This document shows, in pieces, positions 24,774-34,499 of a stretch of 64,000 nt of DNA. Numbering within the stretch: the stretch's first letter is position 1; every line of letters starts with the position of its first letter. The position numbers and the translations under genes were made by a program. A model generated the notes under the pieces. That model was not told the origin of the DNA, ran no database searches, and worked only from the letters and a program-made list of their open reading frames with translations. Source of the DNA: JAJYUU01 sp963822955 (GTDB lineage: Bacteria > Actinomycetota > Actinomycetes > Streptosporangiales > Streptosporangiaceae); NCBI GenBank assembly GCA_963822955.1, contig CAWGJS010000008.1, positions 124,001-188,000 on the forward strand, given 5' to 3'.

Positions 24774-27248
24774 TCCGCGCTCCTCAGCACGACCTGGGTG
24801 CCATGGCCGGCGCCGAGCTCGCGCCTGACAGCGCTGCCTGCCGAGTTTGTCGGCAGCCAGACGACCTGGTCCGGCATGTCAGTGATCTCCACGGGGACAG
24901 TAATAGCGCCGCGGCTCGTTGCCACGGTGACCAGCTCGGCGTCGGTCGTGCCAACCTGGGCCGCGGTCGCCTTAGACATCCGGGCGACGGCAGCACGCGC
25001 AGTGCCCGCCAGATTCGGCTCGCCATCCTGCATCCGGCCGACGTCGAGCAGATTATGCCAGGTGGCCAGGAACGCCTTTACCGCACCCGGCTGATCAGGC
25101 GTGGCCTGGGCAGCCGTCCTGCTGCGCAGAGCCTGCCCGCCAGCGGGCCGCTGGTCCGGCGCGGCCGACTGGGTCAGGATGGTCAGCTCACGGCGGACCG
25201 ACTCCACATCGGGCAGGCCGAGGTGGACATCCATCTCGTCGGCGAGCGCGGCCAGCACCTGCAGGTCAGTGCGCATGGCCGGCACTGCCAGCGCCGCGGC
25301 GAACGAGCCGGGGCGGCCTTCCCAGTTCACGAACGTGCCCTGCTTCTCCGCAACAGCCGCGACCGGGAAGACCACGTCGGCCCGGTCGGTCACCTCGCTG
25401 ACGCGCAGCTCCAGGCTGACGACGAACTGGGCGGCCTCGATGGCAGCCAGGGCCGCCGCCGGGTCAGGCAGGTCATGCGGGTCGACAGCGCCGATCAGCA
25501 GCGCTGCGAGGTCGCCGGCAGCGGCCGCGGCCAGGATCTCGCCAGTGCCGAGCCCGGGAGCGTCCGGCAGCGAGCGGGCGCCCCAGAGCCTGCCGACCTC
25601 CGCTGCCACACCGGCAGCCCCGATCCGGCGCCCGCCTGGCAGCAGGTTCGGCAGCGCCCCGGCCTCGATCGCTCCTCGCTCGCCCGCCCGGCGCGGGATC
25701 CAGGCGAGCCTGGCGCCGGTCTGGTGGGCCAGGCGGACTGCTGCGGTCAGTGCCCCTGGCACCTCGGCCAGCCGCTCTCCGACTATGATCACGGCGCCGC
25801 GCTGACGCAGGGCAGCTGTGATCGCCTGCGGAGTGCTTTTATCGGAGGGCGGGGCCCCCTCAGGCCCCCCGACCCCGGCGAGCTCGGTCAGTGCCTCGGC
25901 CTCGGCGCCAGGCACCGTCGGAAGCAGTGTTCCTGACAGCTTGTCCAGCCCGCGGCTGGCCAGCGCCGCCACCGAGTAAACCGGCGTGCCGTTCGTCCGC
26001 ACGGCCTTGCGCAGGCGGAGGAACACGATCGGGCACTCGTCCTCGGGCTCGAACCCGGCTAGCAGCACCGCCGGAGCGTGCTGAAGTTCCTCATAGGTCA
26101 CGCTGATCCGGCCCGCCACGTGGTCGGCCAGGAACCTCAGCTCCTCGGCCGAGTGCGGCCGCGCCCGCATGTCGACGTCGTTCGTGCCGAGCGCGACCCG
26201 GGCGAACTTGGCATAGCCGTAAGCATCCTCCAGCGTGCAGCCGGCCGCCCGGCAGTACGCCCGCCCGGCCGCGTGCCGCCAGCAGTCCGCGCGCGGCGAC
26301 GTCGAGCGCCTCCGACCAGGAGGCTGGCTGCAGGACTCCGTCCGCGTCGCGGACCAGCGGTGACAGCAGTCGGTCCGGCTCGGTCGCGTAGGTGAACGCC
26401 CACCGGCCCTTGTCGCAGTTCCACTCCTCGTTGACCGCCGGCTCGTTGCCCGCCAGGCGGCGCGTCACCGCGCCGCGGCGGTGGTCCGTGCGCTGATGGC
26501 AGCCAGCGGCGCAGTGCTCGCAGATGCTCGGGGTGGACACCAGGTCGAACGGCCGCGAGCGGAACCGGTACGACGCGCCGGTGAGCGCTCCGACCGGGCA
26601 GATCTGGACAGTGTTCCCGGAGAAGTAGGAGTCGAACGGCACGCCTTCGGCAACCCCGACCTGCTCGTGCGGGCCGCGGTCGAGCAACTCGATCAGGGGG
26701 TCGCCTGGGATCTCGTCGGCGAACCGCGTGCAGCGCGCGCACTGAATGCAGCGCTCGCGGTCGAGCAGGACCTGCGACGACAGCGCGATCGGCTTGGGGA
26801 AGGTCCGCTTGGTTCCCTCGAACCTGGTCTCGCCCTGGCCAGTCGACATTGCCTGGTTCTGCAGCGGGCACTCGCCGCCCTTGTCGCACATCGGGCAGTC
26901 GAGCGGGTGGTTGACCAGCAGCATCTCCATGATGCCGCGCTGTGCCTTCTCGGCCACTGGCGACGTCAGCTGCGTGCGGACGACCATGCCGTCGGTGACT
27001 GTCGTGGTGCACGACGCCGGCGGCTTTGGCTGTCCCTCGACCTGCACCAGGCACTGGCGGCAGGCGCCGATCGGCTCGAGCAGCGGGTGGTCGCAGAATC
27101 GCGGGATCTGGATGCCGAGCTGCTCGGCGGCCCGGATGATCAGCGTGCCCTTGGGCACGGTGATCTCGAAGCCATCAATCGTGACCCGCACGCCATCGGC
27201 GGGTCGTGCGACCTCCGCGGTCGCGCCGGTCGGGGTCTGCTCTGACAT
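24770..27248 (-). pseudogene. nuoG: NADH-quinone oxidoreductase subunit G, reading frame broken by one base
   Basis: The N-terminal part (from ATG 27248) has the [2Fe-2S] Cys set (RFCDHPLLEPIGACRQCLVQVEG), the His/Cys ligands of HPLDCPMCDKGGECPLQ, CIQCARCTRFADEIPGD and CEHCAAGC. The frame then changes near 26237: VLPGGRL is followed by HAGGCLRLCQ in this frame, but TLEDAYGYAKFARVALGTNDVD continues in another frame to 24770. Removing one base restores a protein of about 825 residues, the usual length. Either a real break or a sequence error; since the other 13 subunits are intact, an error is more likely. Confidence 0.9.
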
Positions 27249-28552
27249 CAGGCAGTCTCCAGAGCGAAGAGTGTGGATGCGGCGGGATCGAACGGGCAGC
27301 CGCCGATCCGCTGGTGCTCGATGTACTCGTCCCGGAAGTACTTGATCGACGAGGCAACCGGGGCCTGGATCGAGTCGCCGAGCGCGCAGAACGCGCGGCC
27401 GGTGATGTTGTCACAGATGTCCAGGAGCTTGTCCAGGTCAGCCTCGCTGCCAGCGCCACGCTCCAGCCCCTGCAGGATCTGCCGGACCCAGAAGCTGCCC
27501 TCGCGGCACGGCGTGCACTTGCCGCACGACTCGTGCTCGTAGAACTGGACCCAGCGCAGGACGACGCGAACGACGCAGGTGGTCTCGTCGAACAGCTGGA
27601 CCGAGCGGGTGCCGAGCATGGACCCGGCGGCAGCAACCGACTCATAGTCGAGCGGAACATTGATGTGCTGCTCGGTAAACAACGGCGTAGACGACCCGCC
27701 CGGAGTCCAGAACTTGAGCCGGTGCCCGGCCCGAATCCCGCCGGCGAGCGTCAGCAGCTCGTGCAGCGTCGTGCCGAGCGGCGCCTCGTACTGGCCGGGC
27801 GTCGTGACATGGCCAGACAGCGAGAACAGCCCGAAGCCCTTGGACTTCTCGGTGCCGAAGTGAGCGAAGTCAGCTGGCCCGTACTTAAGGATGTAGGGCA
27901 CGCTGGCGATCGACTCAACGTTGTTGACCACCGTCGGCGACCGGTACAGCCCCGCGACGGCCGGGAACGGCGGCTTGAGCCGGGGCTGCCCGCGGAAGCC
28001 CTCCAGCGAGTCAAGCAGCGCCGTCTCCTCGCCGCAGATATACGCTCCGGCGCCGGCGTGCACGACCACGTCGACATTAAGGCCGGAGCCGAGGATGTTC
28101 TCGCCGATGTAGCCCGCGGCGCGCGCCTCTGCCACGGCCAGGTGCAGCCGCCTGACCACGTGCAGAACCTCGCCTCGCACGTAGATGAAAGCGTGGCGGG
28201 CGCGGATGGCGTAGCAGGCGATGACGATGCCCTCGATCAGCGCCTGCGGGTTATTCAGGAGCGTCGGCATGTCCTTGCAGGCGCCGGGCTCTGACTCGTC
28301 GGCGTTGACGACGAGGTAGTGCGGCTTGCCGTCGCCCTGCGGGATGAATCCCCACTTGACGCCGGTCGGGAAGCCCGCGCCGCCGCGCCCGCGCAGTCCT
28401 GACTCCTTCATCGCCGTGATGACGTCGTCCGGCGGCATCGCCAGGGCCTTGCGCAGCGCCTGGTAGCCGCCGTCGCGCTCGTAGGCCGCCAGCCGGAACG
28501 AGTCGGGCTCGTCCCAGTGCGCGCTGAGCTCGGGGATCAGGATGGTCGTCAC
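27248..28552 (-). CDS. nuoF: NADH-quinone oxidoreductase subunit F (NADH- and FMN-binding)
   Basis: 434 residues. FMN/NADH-binding motifs GLRGRGGAGFPTGVKWGF and GAGAYICGEETALLDSLEG, and the [4Fe-4S] N3 motif ESCGKCTPCREG, are all present. It receives the hydride from NADH. Its stop shares one base with the nuoG start and its own start overlaps the nuoE stop by 4 bases. Confidence 0.97.
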   Translation of the reverse strand: MTTILIPELSAHWDEPDSFRLAAYERDGGYQALRKALAMPPDDVITAMKESGLRGRGGAGFPTGVKWGFIPQGDGKPHYLVVNADESEPGACKDMPTLLNNPQALIEGIVIACYAIRARHAFIYVRGEVLHVVRRLHLAVAEARAAGYIGENILGSGLNVDVVVHAGAGAYICGEETALLDSLEGFRGQPRLKPPFPAVAGLYRSPTVVNNVESIASVPYILKYGPADFAHFGTEKSKGFGLFSLSGHVTTPGQYEAPLGTTLHELLTLAGGIRAGHRLKFWTPGGSSTPLFTEQHINVPLDYESVAAAGSMLGTRSVQLFDETTCVVRVVLRWVQFYEHESCGKCTPCREGSFWVRQILQGLERGAGSEADLDKLLDICDNITGRAFCALGDSIQAPVASSIKYFRDEYIEHQRIGGCPFDPAASTLFALETA

Positions 28553-29229
28553 TGGGTTCCTTCCGCCTCGCCCGGCCCGCCATCGGGCGTCCAGCCGTCC
28601 TGCCGGGCGATCCGCAAGCCAGCGACCGTGGGATCGCCGACCGTGGTGCCCTGGGCCGCCTGGTCGTCGGGGAAGCCGGCCAGGATCTGCCCGGCCTGCT
28701 TCCAGGTGACGAGGTGCGGCGCGCCGCGGGTCGGTGCCACCGGGACGCCCGAGCGCAGGTCATCGACGAGGTCCCTGGCCTTGCCGGGAGTCATGTTGTC
28801 GAAGAACTCCCAGTTGACCATCACGACCGGCGCGTAGTCGCAGGCCGCGTTGCACTCAAGGTGCTCCAGGCTCACCTTGCCGTCAGCCGTGGTCTCGTCG
28901 TTGCCGATGCCCAGGTGCTCCTGCAGGTCGGCAAAAATGGCGTCGCCGCCCATCACCGCGCACAGCGCGTTCGTGCACACTCCGACGTGGTAGTCGCCGA
29001 CGGGCTTGTCCTTGTACATGGTGTAGAAGGACGCCACGCCCGTCACGTCCGCCTCGGTGAGGCCCAGCTGCTTAGCGCAGTACTCGATGCCGTCCCGCGA
29101 GACAAATCCCTCCTCCGACTGCACCAGGTGCAGCAGCGGCAGCAAGGCCGAGCGGGCCCGCGGGTAGCGGCCGATGACCTCGGCAGCCTTCGGCGCAAGC
29201 CTGGCGCGTGCATCCTCGCTTAGCGCCAT
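28549..29229 (-). CDS. nuoE: NADH-quinone oxidoreductase subunit E ([2Fe-2S] thioredoxin-like)
   Basis: The start ATG at 29229 gives 226 residues (the longer frame upstream is unlike NuoE). Ligands of the [2Fe-2S] cluster are in VGVCTNALCAVMGG (CxxxxC) and LEHLECNAACDYAPVVMVN. The C-terminal 70 residues, Pro/Gly rich, extend beyond the fold. It shares one base with the nuoD stop (TAATG). Confidence 0.94.
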   Translation of the reverse strand: MALSEDARARLAPKAAEVIGRYPRARSALLPLLHLVQSEEGFVSRDGIEYCAKQLGLTEADVTGVASFYTMYKDKPVGDYHVGVCTNALCAVMGGDAIFADLQEHLGIGNDETTADGKVSLEHLECNAACDYAPVVMVNWEFFDNMTPGKARDLVDDLRSGVPVAPTRGAPHLVTWKQAGQILAGFPDDQAAQGTTVGDPTVAGLRIARQDGWTPDGGPGEAEGTQ

Positions 29230-30587
29230 TACCTGTCCACGCCTCCCATCACGGGATCGATGCTGGCGACCGCCGCGATCACGTCGGCGACCATGCCGCC
29301 CTCGCACATCGCGGAAACCGATTGCAGGTTGGTAAACGACGGATCCCGGAAGTGCACCCGGTACGGCCGCGTGCCGCCGTCGCTGACGGCATGGCAGCCA
29401 AGCTCGCCGCGCGGCGACTCCACCGCCTGGTAGGCCTGGCCGGCCGGTACCCGGAAGCCCTCGGTGACCAGCTTGAAGTGATGGATCAGCGCTTCCATGG
29501 ACTGGCTCATGATGTGCGCGATGTGATCGGGCGAGTTGCCCATGCCGTCTGGCCCCAGCGCCAGCCTGGCGGGCCAGCCGATCTTCTTGTCCTCGACCAT
29601 CACCGGCTCGCTGCCAGGTTTCGCGTCCGCCAGCCGGTCCACGCACTGCCCAATGATGCGCAGCGACTGGTCCAGCTCATCCATCCGGACCAGGTAGCGG
29701 CCGAACGCATCCGCGCTGGTCTGCACGGGCACGTCGAATTCGTAGCTCTCGTACCCGCAGTACGGCTGGCTCTTGCGCAGATCCCAGGGCAGGCCGGCGG
29801 CGCGCAGGACCGGCCCGGTGACGCCCAGCGCCATGCAACCTGTCACATCCAGGTAGGCAATGTTCCTGGTCCGGGACAGGAACACCGGAGCGGCGTCGAA
29901 CAGCGCACGGATCTCGCCCAGCAGCCCGGGCATGATCCGGACGTACTCGCGCAGCCGCTCGATCGCTCCTGACGGCAGGTCCATTGAGACCCCGCCCGGC
30001 CGGATGAATGCGTGGTTCATGCGCAGCCCGGTGATCAGCTCCAGCAGGTCAAGCGTCTTCTCCCGCTCGCGCATCCCGTAGATGAACACGGTCGTCGCGC
30101 CGAGCTCCAGGCCCATCGTGCCGACCGCGGTCAGATGCGAGCCGATCCGGTTGAGCTCCATCATCAGGACCCGGATGACGCTTGCCCGCTCGGGGATCTC
30201 TGCCTCGATGCCCAGCAGCTTCTCGACCGCCAGACAGTAGGCAGTCTCGTTGAACAGCGGCGACAGGTAGTCCATCCGGGTGCAGAACGTCACGCCCTGC
30301 GTCCAGGTCCGGAACTCCATGTTCTTCTCGATGCCGGTGTGCAGGTACCCGATCACCGGCCGGAGCTCGCTGACGGTCTCCCCGTCCAGGGTCAGGACGA
30401 GCCGCAGGACACCGTGCGTTGACGGGTGCTGCGGGCCCATGTTGACGACCATGCGCTCGTCATAGGTCCGGTCGTCAGCGGCGGCTGCCGAGACAACCTC
30501 GTCCCAGTCCTCACCGCTGACGTAATAGACGCGGCCCTCGTCGTATGCGCCGTTACTGTGGGGCTGGCTGTCAGCCGGAGCGGTCAT
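29229..30587 (-). CDS. nuoD: NADH-quinone oxidoreductase subunit D
   Basis: 452 residues. Signature GPQHPSTHGVLRLVLTLDGE, RPVIGYLHTGIEKNMEFRTW, DYLSPLFNE and the C-terminal end SFTNLQSVSAMCEGGMVADVIAAVASIDPVMGGVDR. This is the [NiFe]-hydrogenase-like subunit that forms the quinone site together with NuoB. Confidence 0.97.
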   Translation of the reverse strand: MTAPADSQPHSNGAYDEGRVYYVSGEDWDEVVSAAAADDRTYDERMVVNMGPQHPSTHGVLRLVLTLDGETVSELRPVIGYLHTGIEKNMEFRTWTQGVTFCTRMDYLSPLFNETAYCLAVEKLLGIEAEIPERASVIRVLMMELNRIGSHLTAVGTMGLELGATTVFIYGMREREKTLDLLELITGLRMNHAFIRPGGVSMDLPSGAIERLREYVRIMPGLLGEIRALFDAAPVFLSRTRNIAYLDVTGCMALGVTGPVLRAAGLPWDLRKSQPYCGYESYEFDVPVQTSADAFGRYLVRMDELDQSLRIIGQCVDRLADAKPGSEPVMVEDKKIGWPARLALGPDGMGNSPDHIAHIMSQSMEALIHHFKLVTEGFRVPAGQAYQAVESPRGELGCHAVSDGGTRPYRVHFRDPSFTNLQSVSAMCEGGMVADVIAAVASIDPVMGGVDR

Positions 30588-31336
30588 TCGTATGACCTCC
30601 GCTCGTCCGGCGGCGGTATTGTCGCGCCGCGGTATTCCACTGGGATCCCGCCGAGCGGATAGTCCTTCCGCTGGGGGTGACCGCGCCAGTCGTCAGGCAT
30701 CTCGATCCTGGTCAGGGCGGGGTGGCCGTCGAAGACAAGGCCAAAGAAGTCCCAGGTCTCGCGCTCATGGAAGTTACAGGTGGGATAGACGCCCACGAGC
30801 GACGGAATGTGCGGGTCCGCGTCCGGCGCCGTCACCTCGACCCGGAGCCGGCGGTTGTGCGTGATGGACAGCAAGTGGTAGACCGCGTGCAGCTCGGCGG
30901 CAGATTCGGCCGGATAGTGCACTCCCGACACGCCCAGGCACATCTCGAACGCCAGCGCGGGATCGTCCCGCAGGTGCGAGGCGACCGCCAGCAGGTGCTC
31001 GCGGCGCACATAGAAAGTGAGGTCGCCGCTGCCCGCGGTCACGTACTCGACGGCCGATTCGAAGCTGCTGCCCGCCTGCGTCAGCGACGCCGCGAGCGCG
31101 TCGGCGACGTCGTCGAAGTACGAGCCATAGGGGCGCGGGCTGCTCACCCGGGGCGCGCGGCGGACCTTCAGGCCACCGTAGCCGGACGTGTCGCCGCTGC
31201 CGGACACGCCGAACATGCCGGTCCGCGCCACCTGCTCGGCCAGCCGCTCCCGGCCGGCGGCGACGGCCGGGTCAGGCGCGGCAGTGGCTCCCTGGCCCTG
31301 CGCGTCCTCCTGACCCTCAGACTGCGGACCCGTCAT
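30584..31336 (-). CDS. nuoC: NADH-quinone oxidoreductase subunit C
   Basis: The ATG at 31336 gives 250 residues. The NuoC core has YHLLSITHNRRLRVEV, IPSLVGVYPTCNFHERETWDFFGLVFDGHPALTRIEMPDDWRGHPQRKDYPLGG. The first 60 residues are a Gln/Ala/Gly-rich extension common in actinomycetes. Overlaps nuoB and nuoD by 4 bases each. Confidence 0.95.
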   Translation of the reverse strand: MTGPQSEGQEDAQGQGATAAPDPAVAAGRERLAEQVARTGMFGVSGSGDTSGYGGLKVRRAPRVSSPRPYGSYFDDVADALAASLTQAGSSFESAVEYVTAGSGDLTFYVRREHLLAVASHLRDDPALAFEMCLGVSGVHYPAESAAELHAVYHLLSITHNRRLRVEVTAPDADPHIPSLVGVYPTCNFHERETWDFFGLVFDGHPALTRIEMPDDWRGHPQRKDYPLGGIPVEYRGATIPPPDERRSYE

Positions 31337-31920
31337 TGCGTTCCGCCCTGATGCGATGCCGACTGGCTGCCTGGCTGCACGGTGCCTGCCGTCAGCGGCA
31401 GGCGCCGCAGCCTGGCCTCCTCGAGCTCGGTGATCTCGCGCTCCCGGTTCACGCCCAGCTTCATGTTCTGGATCTTGTCGTGCAGCTTGACGATGGAGTC
31501 GAGCAGCATCTCCGGCCGTGGCGGGCAGCCGGGAAGGTAGATGTCGACCGGAACGATGTGATCGACGCCCTGGACGATGGCGTAGTTGTTGAACATGCCG
31601 CCGCTCGATGCGCAGACGCCCATCGAGATGACCCACTTGGGCTCCGACATCTGGTCATAGACCTGCCGCAGCACCGGCGCCATCTTCTGGCTGACCCGGC
31701 CGGCCACGATCATCAGGTCGGCCTGGCGCGGGGTGTTGGAGGCGCGCTCCATGCCAAACCTGGCCAGGTCGTGCCGCGGGCCGCCGGTCGACATCAGCTC
31801 GATCGCGCAGCAGGCGAGCCCGAAGGTCGCCGGCCAGACCGAGCTCTTCCGCGCATAACCGGCCAGCTTCTCGACGGTCGTCAGCAGCACTCCGGCTGGC
31901 AGCTGTTCCTCAAGTCCCAT
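31333..31920 (-). CDS. nuoB: NADH-quinone oxidoreductase subunit B ([4Fe-4S] N2)
   Basis: The start MGLEEQLPAG at 31920 gives 195 residues. Ligands of cluster N2 are in FGLACCAIELMS (tandem Cys), VGVCASSGGMFNNYAIVQGVDHIVPVDIYLPGCPPRPE. N2 is the last cluster before menaquinone. It starts 2 bases after nuoA. Confidence 0.97.
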   Translation of the reverse strand: MGLEEQLPAGVLLTTVEKLAGYARKSSVWPATFGLACCAIELMSTGGPRHDLARFGMERASNTPRQADLMIVAGRVSQKMAPVLRQVYDQMSEPKWVISMGVCASSGGMFNNYAIVQGVDHIVPVDIYLPGCPPRPEMLLDSIVKLHDKIQNMKLGVNREREITELEEARLRRLPLTAGTVQPGSQSASHQGGTQ

Positions 31921-31922
31921 GA

Positions 31923-32279
31923 CTAATCCCACTCCAGGCCGCCACGGCGCCAGACGTAGGCGTACGCGACGAGCACCGTGGCGATGAACGTGACCATCTC
32001 GACCAGGCCGAAGACGCCCATCTTGTCGAAGTAGACGGCCCACGGGTACAGGAAGATGATCTCGATGTCGAAGACGATGAAGAGCATCGCCGTCAGGTAG
32101 TACTTGACGGGGAACCTGACGCCCAGGGGCTGCCTCGTCGGCTCGATGCCGCACTCGTAGGCCTCCAGCTTGGCCCTGTTCCACCGCTTCGGGCCGGATA
32201 CCGAGCCCGCGACCAGCGAGAACACGGCGAACAGGGCGGCAAGTACGGCCAGCGCGAGGATCGGCACGTAGAGGCTCAT
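31923..32279 (-). CDS. nuoA: NADH-quinone oxidoreductase subunit A
   Basis: 118 residues with three membrane helices; the conserved loop KLEAYECGIEPTRQPLGVRFPVKYYLTAMLFIVFDIEIIFLYPWA identifies NuoA. An AAGGGGG ribosome site lies about 10 bases before the ATG. The 71-base gap to menJ shows no clear terminator, so nuo transcription may begin at menJ. Confidence 0.97.
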   Translation of the reverse strand: MSLYVPILALAVLAALFAVFSLVAGSVSGPKRWNRAKLEAYECGIEPTRQPLGVRFPVKYYLTAMLFIVFDIEIIFLYPWAVYFDKMGVFGLVEMVTFIATVLVAYAYVWRRGGLEWD

Positions 32280-32350
32280 TGCCCTGTGACCCCCTTAATC
32301 CGGATGAGCACTGTGTGGTTAGGCATTTCTCGCTTGGTACGCATGGTCGG

Positions 32351-33640
32351 CTACGCCGCGGGCGTCATCTTAGACACCGCGTTGAGAAGCCGGTCCACGG
32401 CATCACCACCACGGGTCTCGGTCAGGTTGCCGAGCAGTTTCATAGTGAAGCGCATCACAGCCGGGCGCTTCACTCCGTGCCTGGTCGCGAACTGCATGAA
32501 GGACGGCTTGCCGATCAGCTCGACGAACACGCGGCCCAGGGTGTAGTAGCCACCCCAGGCATCCTTGAGCTGGCGCGGATAGGTCTCCAGCACTCGCTCG
32601 CAGCCGGCCGCGGTCGGCCTGGCTAGTGCCTGCGTGATCACTCGCGCGGCGATCTCGCCGGACTCCAGCGCATAGGCGATGCCCTCGCCGTTAAACGGGT
32701 TGACCATCCCGCCCGCATCGCCGACCAGCAGCAGGCCCCTGGTGTAGTGGGGGGTCCGGTTAAAGCCCATCGGCAGCGCGGCACCGCGCACCGGCTGAGT
32801 CCGGTTCTCCTCGGTGAAGCCCCACTCGACCGGCATGCTGGCCAGCCACTTGCGGAGCATGTCCCGGTAGTCAATCTCGCCGAAGCCGGTCGAGGTGTTC
32901 AGCAGTCCGAGACCCACGTTGGAGGTTCCGTCGCCCATCCCGAAGATCCAGCCGTAGCCGGGCAGCAGCGAGTCGCCATCCCACAGGTCGAGCCAGGCCT
33001 CGAGATAGTCGTCGTCGTGCCGGGGCGAGGTGTAGTAGGTCCGCACCGCCACGCCGAGCGGCCGGTCGTCCCGCTTGTGCAGGCCCATCGCGACCGAGAG
33101 CCTGGAGGAGTTGCCATCGGCCGCGACCACCATCCGGCCGAGGAACGTGCGGCCGTCTTTGGCGGTGACGCCGGCGATGCGGCCGGTCCTGTCGTCGAGC
33201 ACCGGACCGATGACGTTGACGCCCTGGAGCAGCCGCGCGCCGGCCTTCTCGGCGTGCCGGGCCAGGATCTGGTCGAAGTCCGTCCTGGAGCGGACCAGGC
33301 CGTAGCCGGGGTAGCTGGACAGGTCGGGCCAGTCCAGCTCGATGCGGCCGCCGCCGCCGATGATCCGCAGGCCCTTGTTTCGCAGCCAGCCGTCGCCTTC
33401 AGCGATCGGCACGCCCATGGTGGTCAGTGCCTTGACCGCACGGGGCGTCAGCCCGTCACCGCAGACCTTCTCCCGCGGGAAGCTGGACTTCTCCAGCATC
33501 AGCACGTCCAGGCCAGCGGTCGCCAGGAAGTAGGCGACAGCGGAGCCGGCCGGCCCGGCGCCCACGACGATGACGTCGGCGGAGCCGACGTGCTCAGGGG
33601 CCAAGTCTGGCGGGCCGGCGGGGGGTACTTGCTCGGTCAC
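32351..33640 (-). CDS. menJ: Geranylgeranyl reductase-family flavoprotein, likely menaquinone reductase MenJ
   Basis: Start taken at GTG 33640 (VTEQVPPAG). 429 residues. The FAD-binding Rossmann motif is ADVIVVGAGPAGSAVAYFLATAGLDVLMLEKSSFPREKVCGDGLTPRAV, and the second FAD motif is LLLVGDAGGMVNPFNGEGIAYALESGEIAA. Enzymes of this family saturate isoprenoid double bonds; MenJ partly saturates the menaquinone tail. Location between menG and nuoA supports that role, though archaeal-lipid-type or chlorophyll-type substrates use the same fold. Confidence 0.85.
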   Translation of the reverse strand: MTEQVPPAGPPDLAPEHVGSADVIVVGAGPAGSAVAYFLATAGLDVLMLEKSSFPREKVCGDGLTPRAVKALTTMGVPIAEGDGWLRNKGLRIIGGGGRIELDWPDLSSYPGYGLVRSRTDFDQILARHAEKAGARLLQGVNVIGPVLDDRTGRIAGVTAKDGRTFLGRMVVAADGNSSRLSVAMGLHKRDDRPLGVAVRTYYTSPRHDDDYLEAWLDLWDGDSLLPGYGWIFGMGDGTSNVGLGLLNTSTGFGEIDYRDMLRKWLASMPVEWGFTEENRTQPVRGAALPMGFNRTPHYTRGLLLVGDAGGMVNPFNGEGIAYALESGEIAARVITQALARPTAAGCERVLETYPRQLKDAWGGYYTLGRVFVELIGKPSFMQFATRHGVKRPAVMRFTMKLLGNLTETRGGDAVDRLLNAVSKMTPAA

Positions 33641-33659
33641 GGACCCGTCCTGATCTGCC

Positions 33660-33677
33660 TTGTGAACCTCTTCACAA
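33660..33677. promoter_or_regulatory. Rex (redox-sensing repressor) operator
   Basis: TTGTGAACCTCTTCACAA matches the Rex operator consensus TTGTGAA-N4-TTCACAA at every fixed base; the flanking C and G extend the repeat to 8-4-8. It lies 19 bases before the menJ start, inside the likely promoter; a -10-like TAGACT is at 33694-33699 on the minus strand. Rex is an NADH/NAD sensor that represses respiratory genes when NADH is low. Confidence 0.85.
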
Positions 33678-33771
33678 GAACTTCGCGTCGTTGAGTCTAG
33701 TCCTGCGTGACGGCGAGCGTTTGCCCGCCCCGGGGCTGCGAGCCCAGTAACCGACAATAGCCAGCCGTGCG

Positions 33772-34470
33772 CTAGCCCGGACGCCGGGCCTCGTGCAACG
33801 CGACAACGCCCAGCGTCAGGTTCCGCCAGCTCACGCCGGACCAGCCGGCCGCCGCAATCTTGCCCGCGAGCTCCTGCTGGGGCGGCCACTCCTTGATTGA
33901 CTCTGCCAGGTAGTCATAGGCCTCGGCGTTGCCCGACAGGCGCCGGGCGATCACCGGCAGTGCCCGGGTCAGGTACTGCTCGTACAGCGCGTTCAGCCGC
34001 TGTGCGGGCAGGTGGCTGAACTCGCAGATGACCAGGCGGCCGCCGGGCCTCGTCACGCGCAGCAGCTCCCGCAGGGCCTGGCCGGTGTCGGACACATTGC
34101 GCAGGCCGAAAGAGATCGTGACGGCGTCGAACGTAGCGTCGGCGAACGGCAGGGTCAGCGCATCGCCCGCAACGAAGCTGAGTCGCTCGGTTCGGCTGCG
34201 CGCGCCCACCGAGAGCATCCCGAAGGAGAAATCACAGGCGACGCAGCGGGAGCCGCCCGCGGCGAAGGCACGGGCCGATGTGCCAGTGCCGGCCGCGAGG
34301 TCGAGGACGAGCTCTCCCGGCCGCGCGCCGACAGCCCTCGCCACGACCCTGCGCCAGCGCCGGTCCATCCCGAGCGAGAGCGCGTCGTTGAGCAGGTCGT
34401 AGCGGTCCGCGACTTTGTCGAACATGGCCGACACGTCGGCGGGTCGCTTGTCGAGCTGGGCGCGCGTCAT
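33772..34470 (-). CDS. menG: Demethylmenaquinone methyltransferase
   Basis: The ATG at 34470 gives 232 residues. Family marks: MFDKVADRYDLLNDALSLGMDRRWRR, motif I VLDLAAGTGTSARAFA, GDALTLPFADATFDAVTISFGLRNVSD and LRELLRVTRPGGRLVICEFSHLP. It adds the last methyl group to the naphthoquinone ring. It is immediately upstream of menJ on the same strand (131 bases between them, containing the Rex operator). Confidence 0.95.
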   Translation of the reverse strand: MTRAQLDKRPADVSAMFDKVADRYDLLNDALSLGMDRRWRRVVARAVGARPGELVLDLAAGTGTSARAFAAGGSRCVACDFSFGMLSVGARSRTERLSFVAGDALTLPFADATFDAVTISFGLRNVSDTGQALRELLRVTRPGGRLVICEFSHLPAQRLNALYEQYLTRALPVIARRLSGNAEAYDYLAESIKEWPPQQELAGKIAAAGWSGVSWRNLTLGVVALHEARRPG

Positions 34471-34499
34471 GCTGCAAGCCTGGCATATCGGGCTGCCTG

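Noticed and set aside
26091..27248. Programmed frameshift in nuoG
   Set aside because: No slippery sequence or heptamer at the break; one extra base and standard NuoG on both sides make error or mutation simpler.
27206..28294. 362-residue plus-strand frame over nuoF
   Set aside because: Antisense shadow of a gene with complete motif set.
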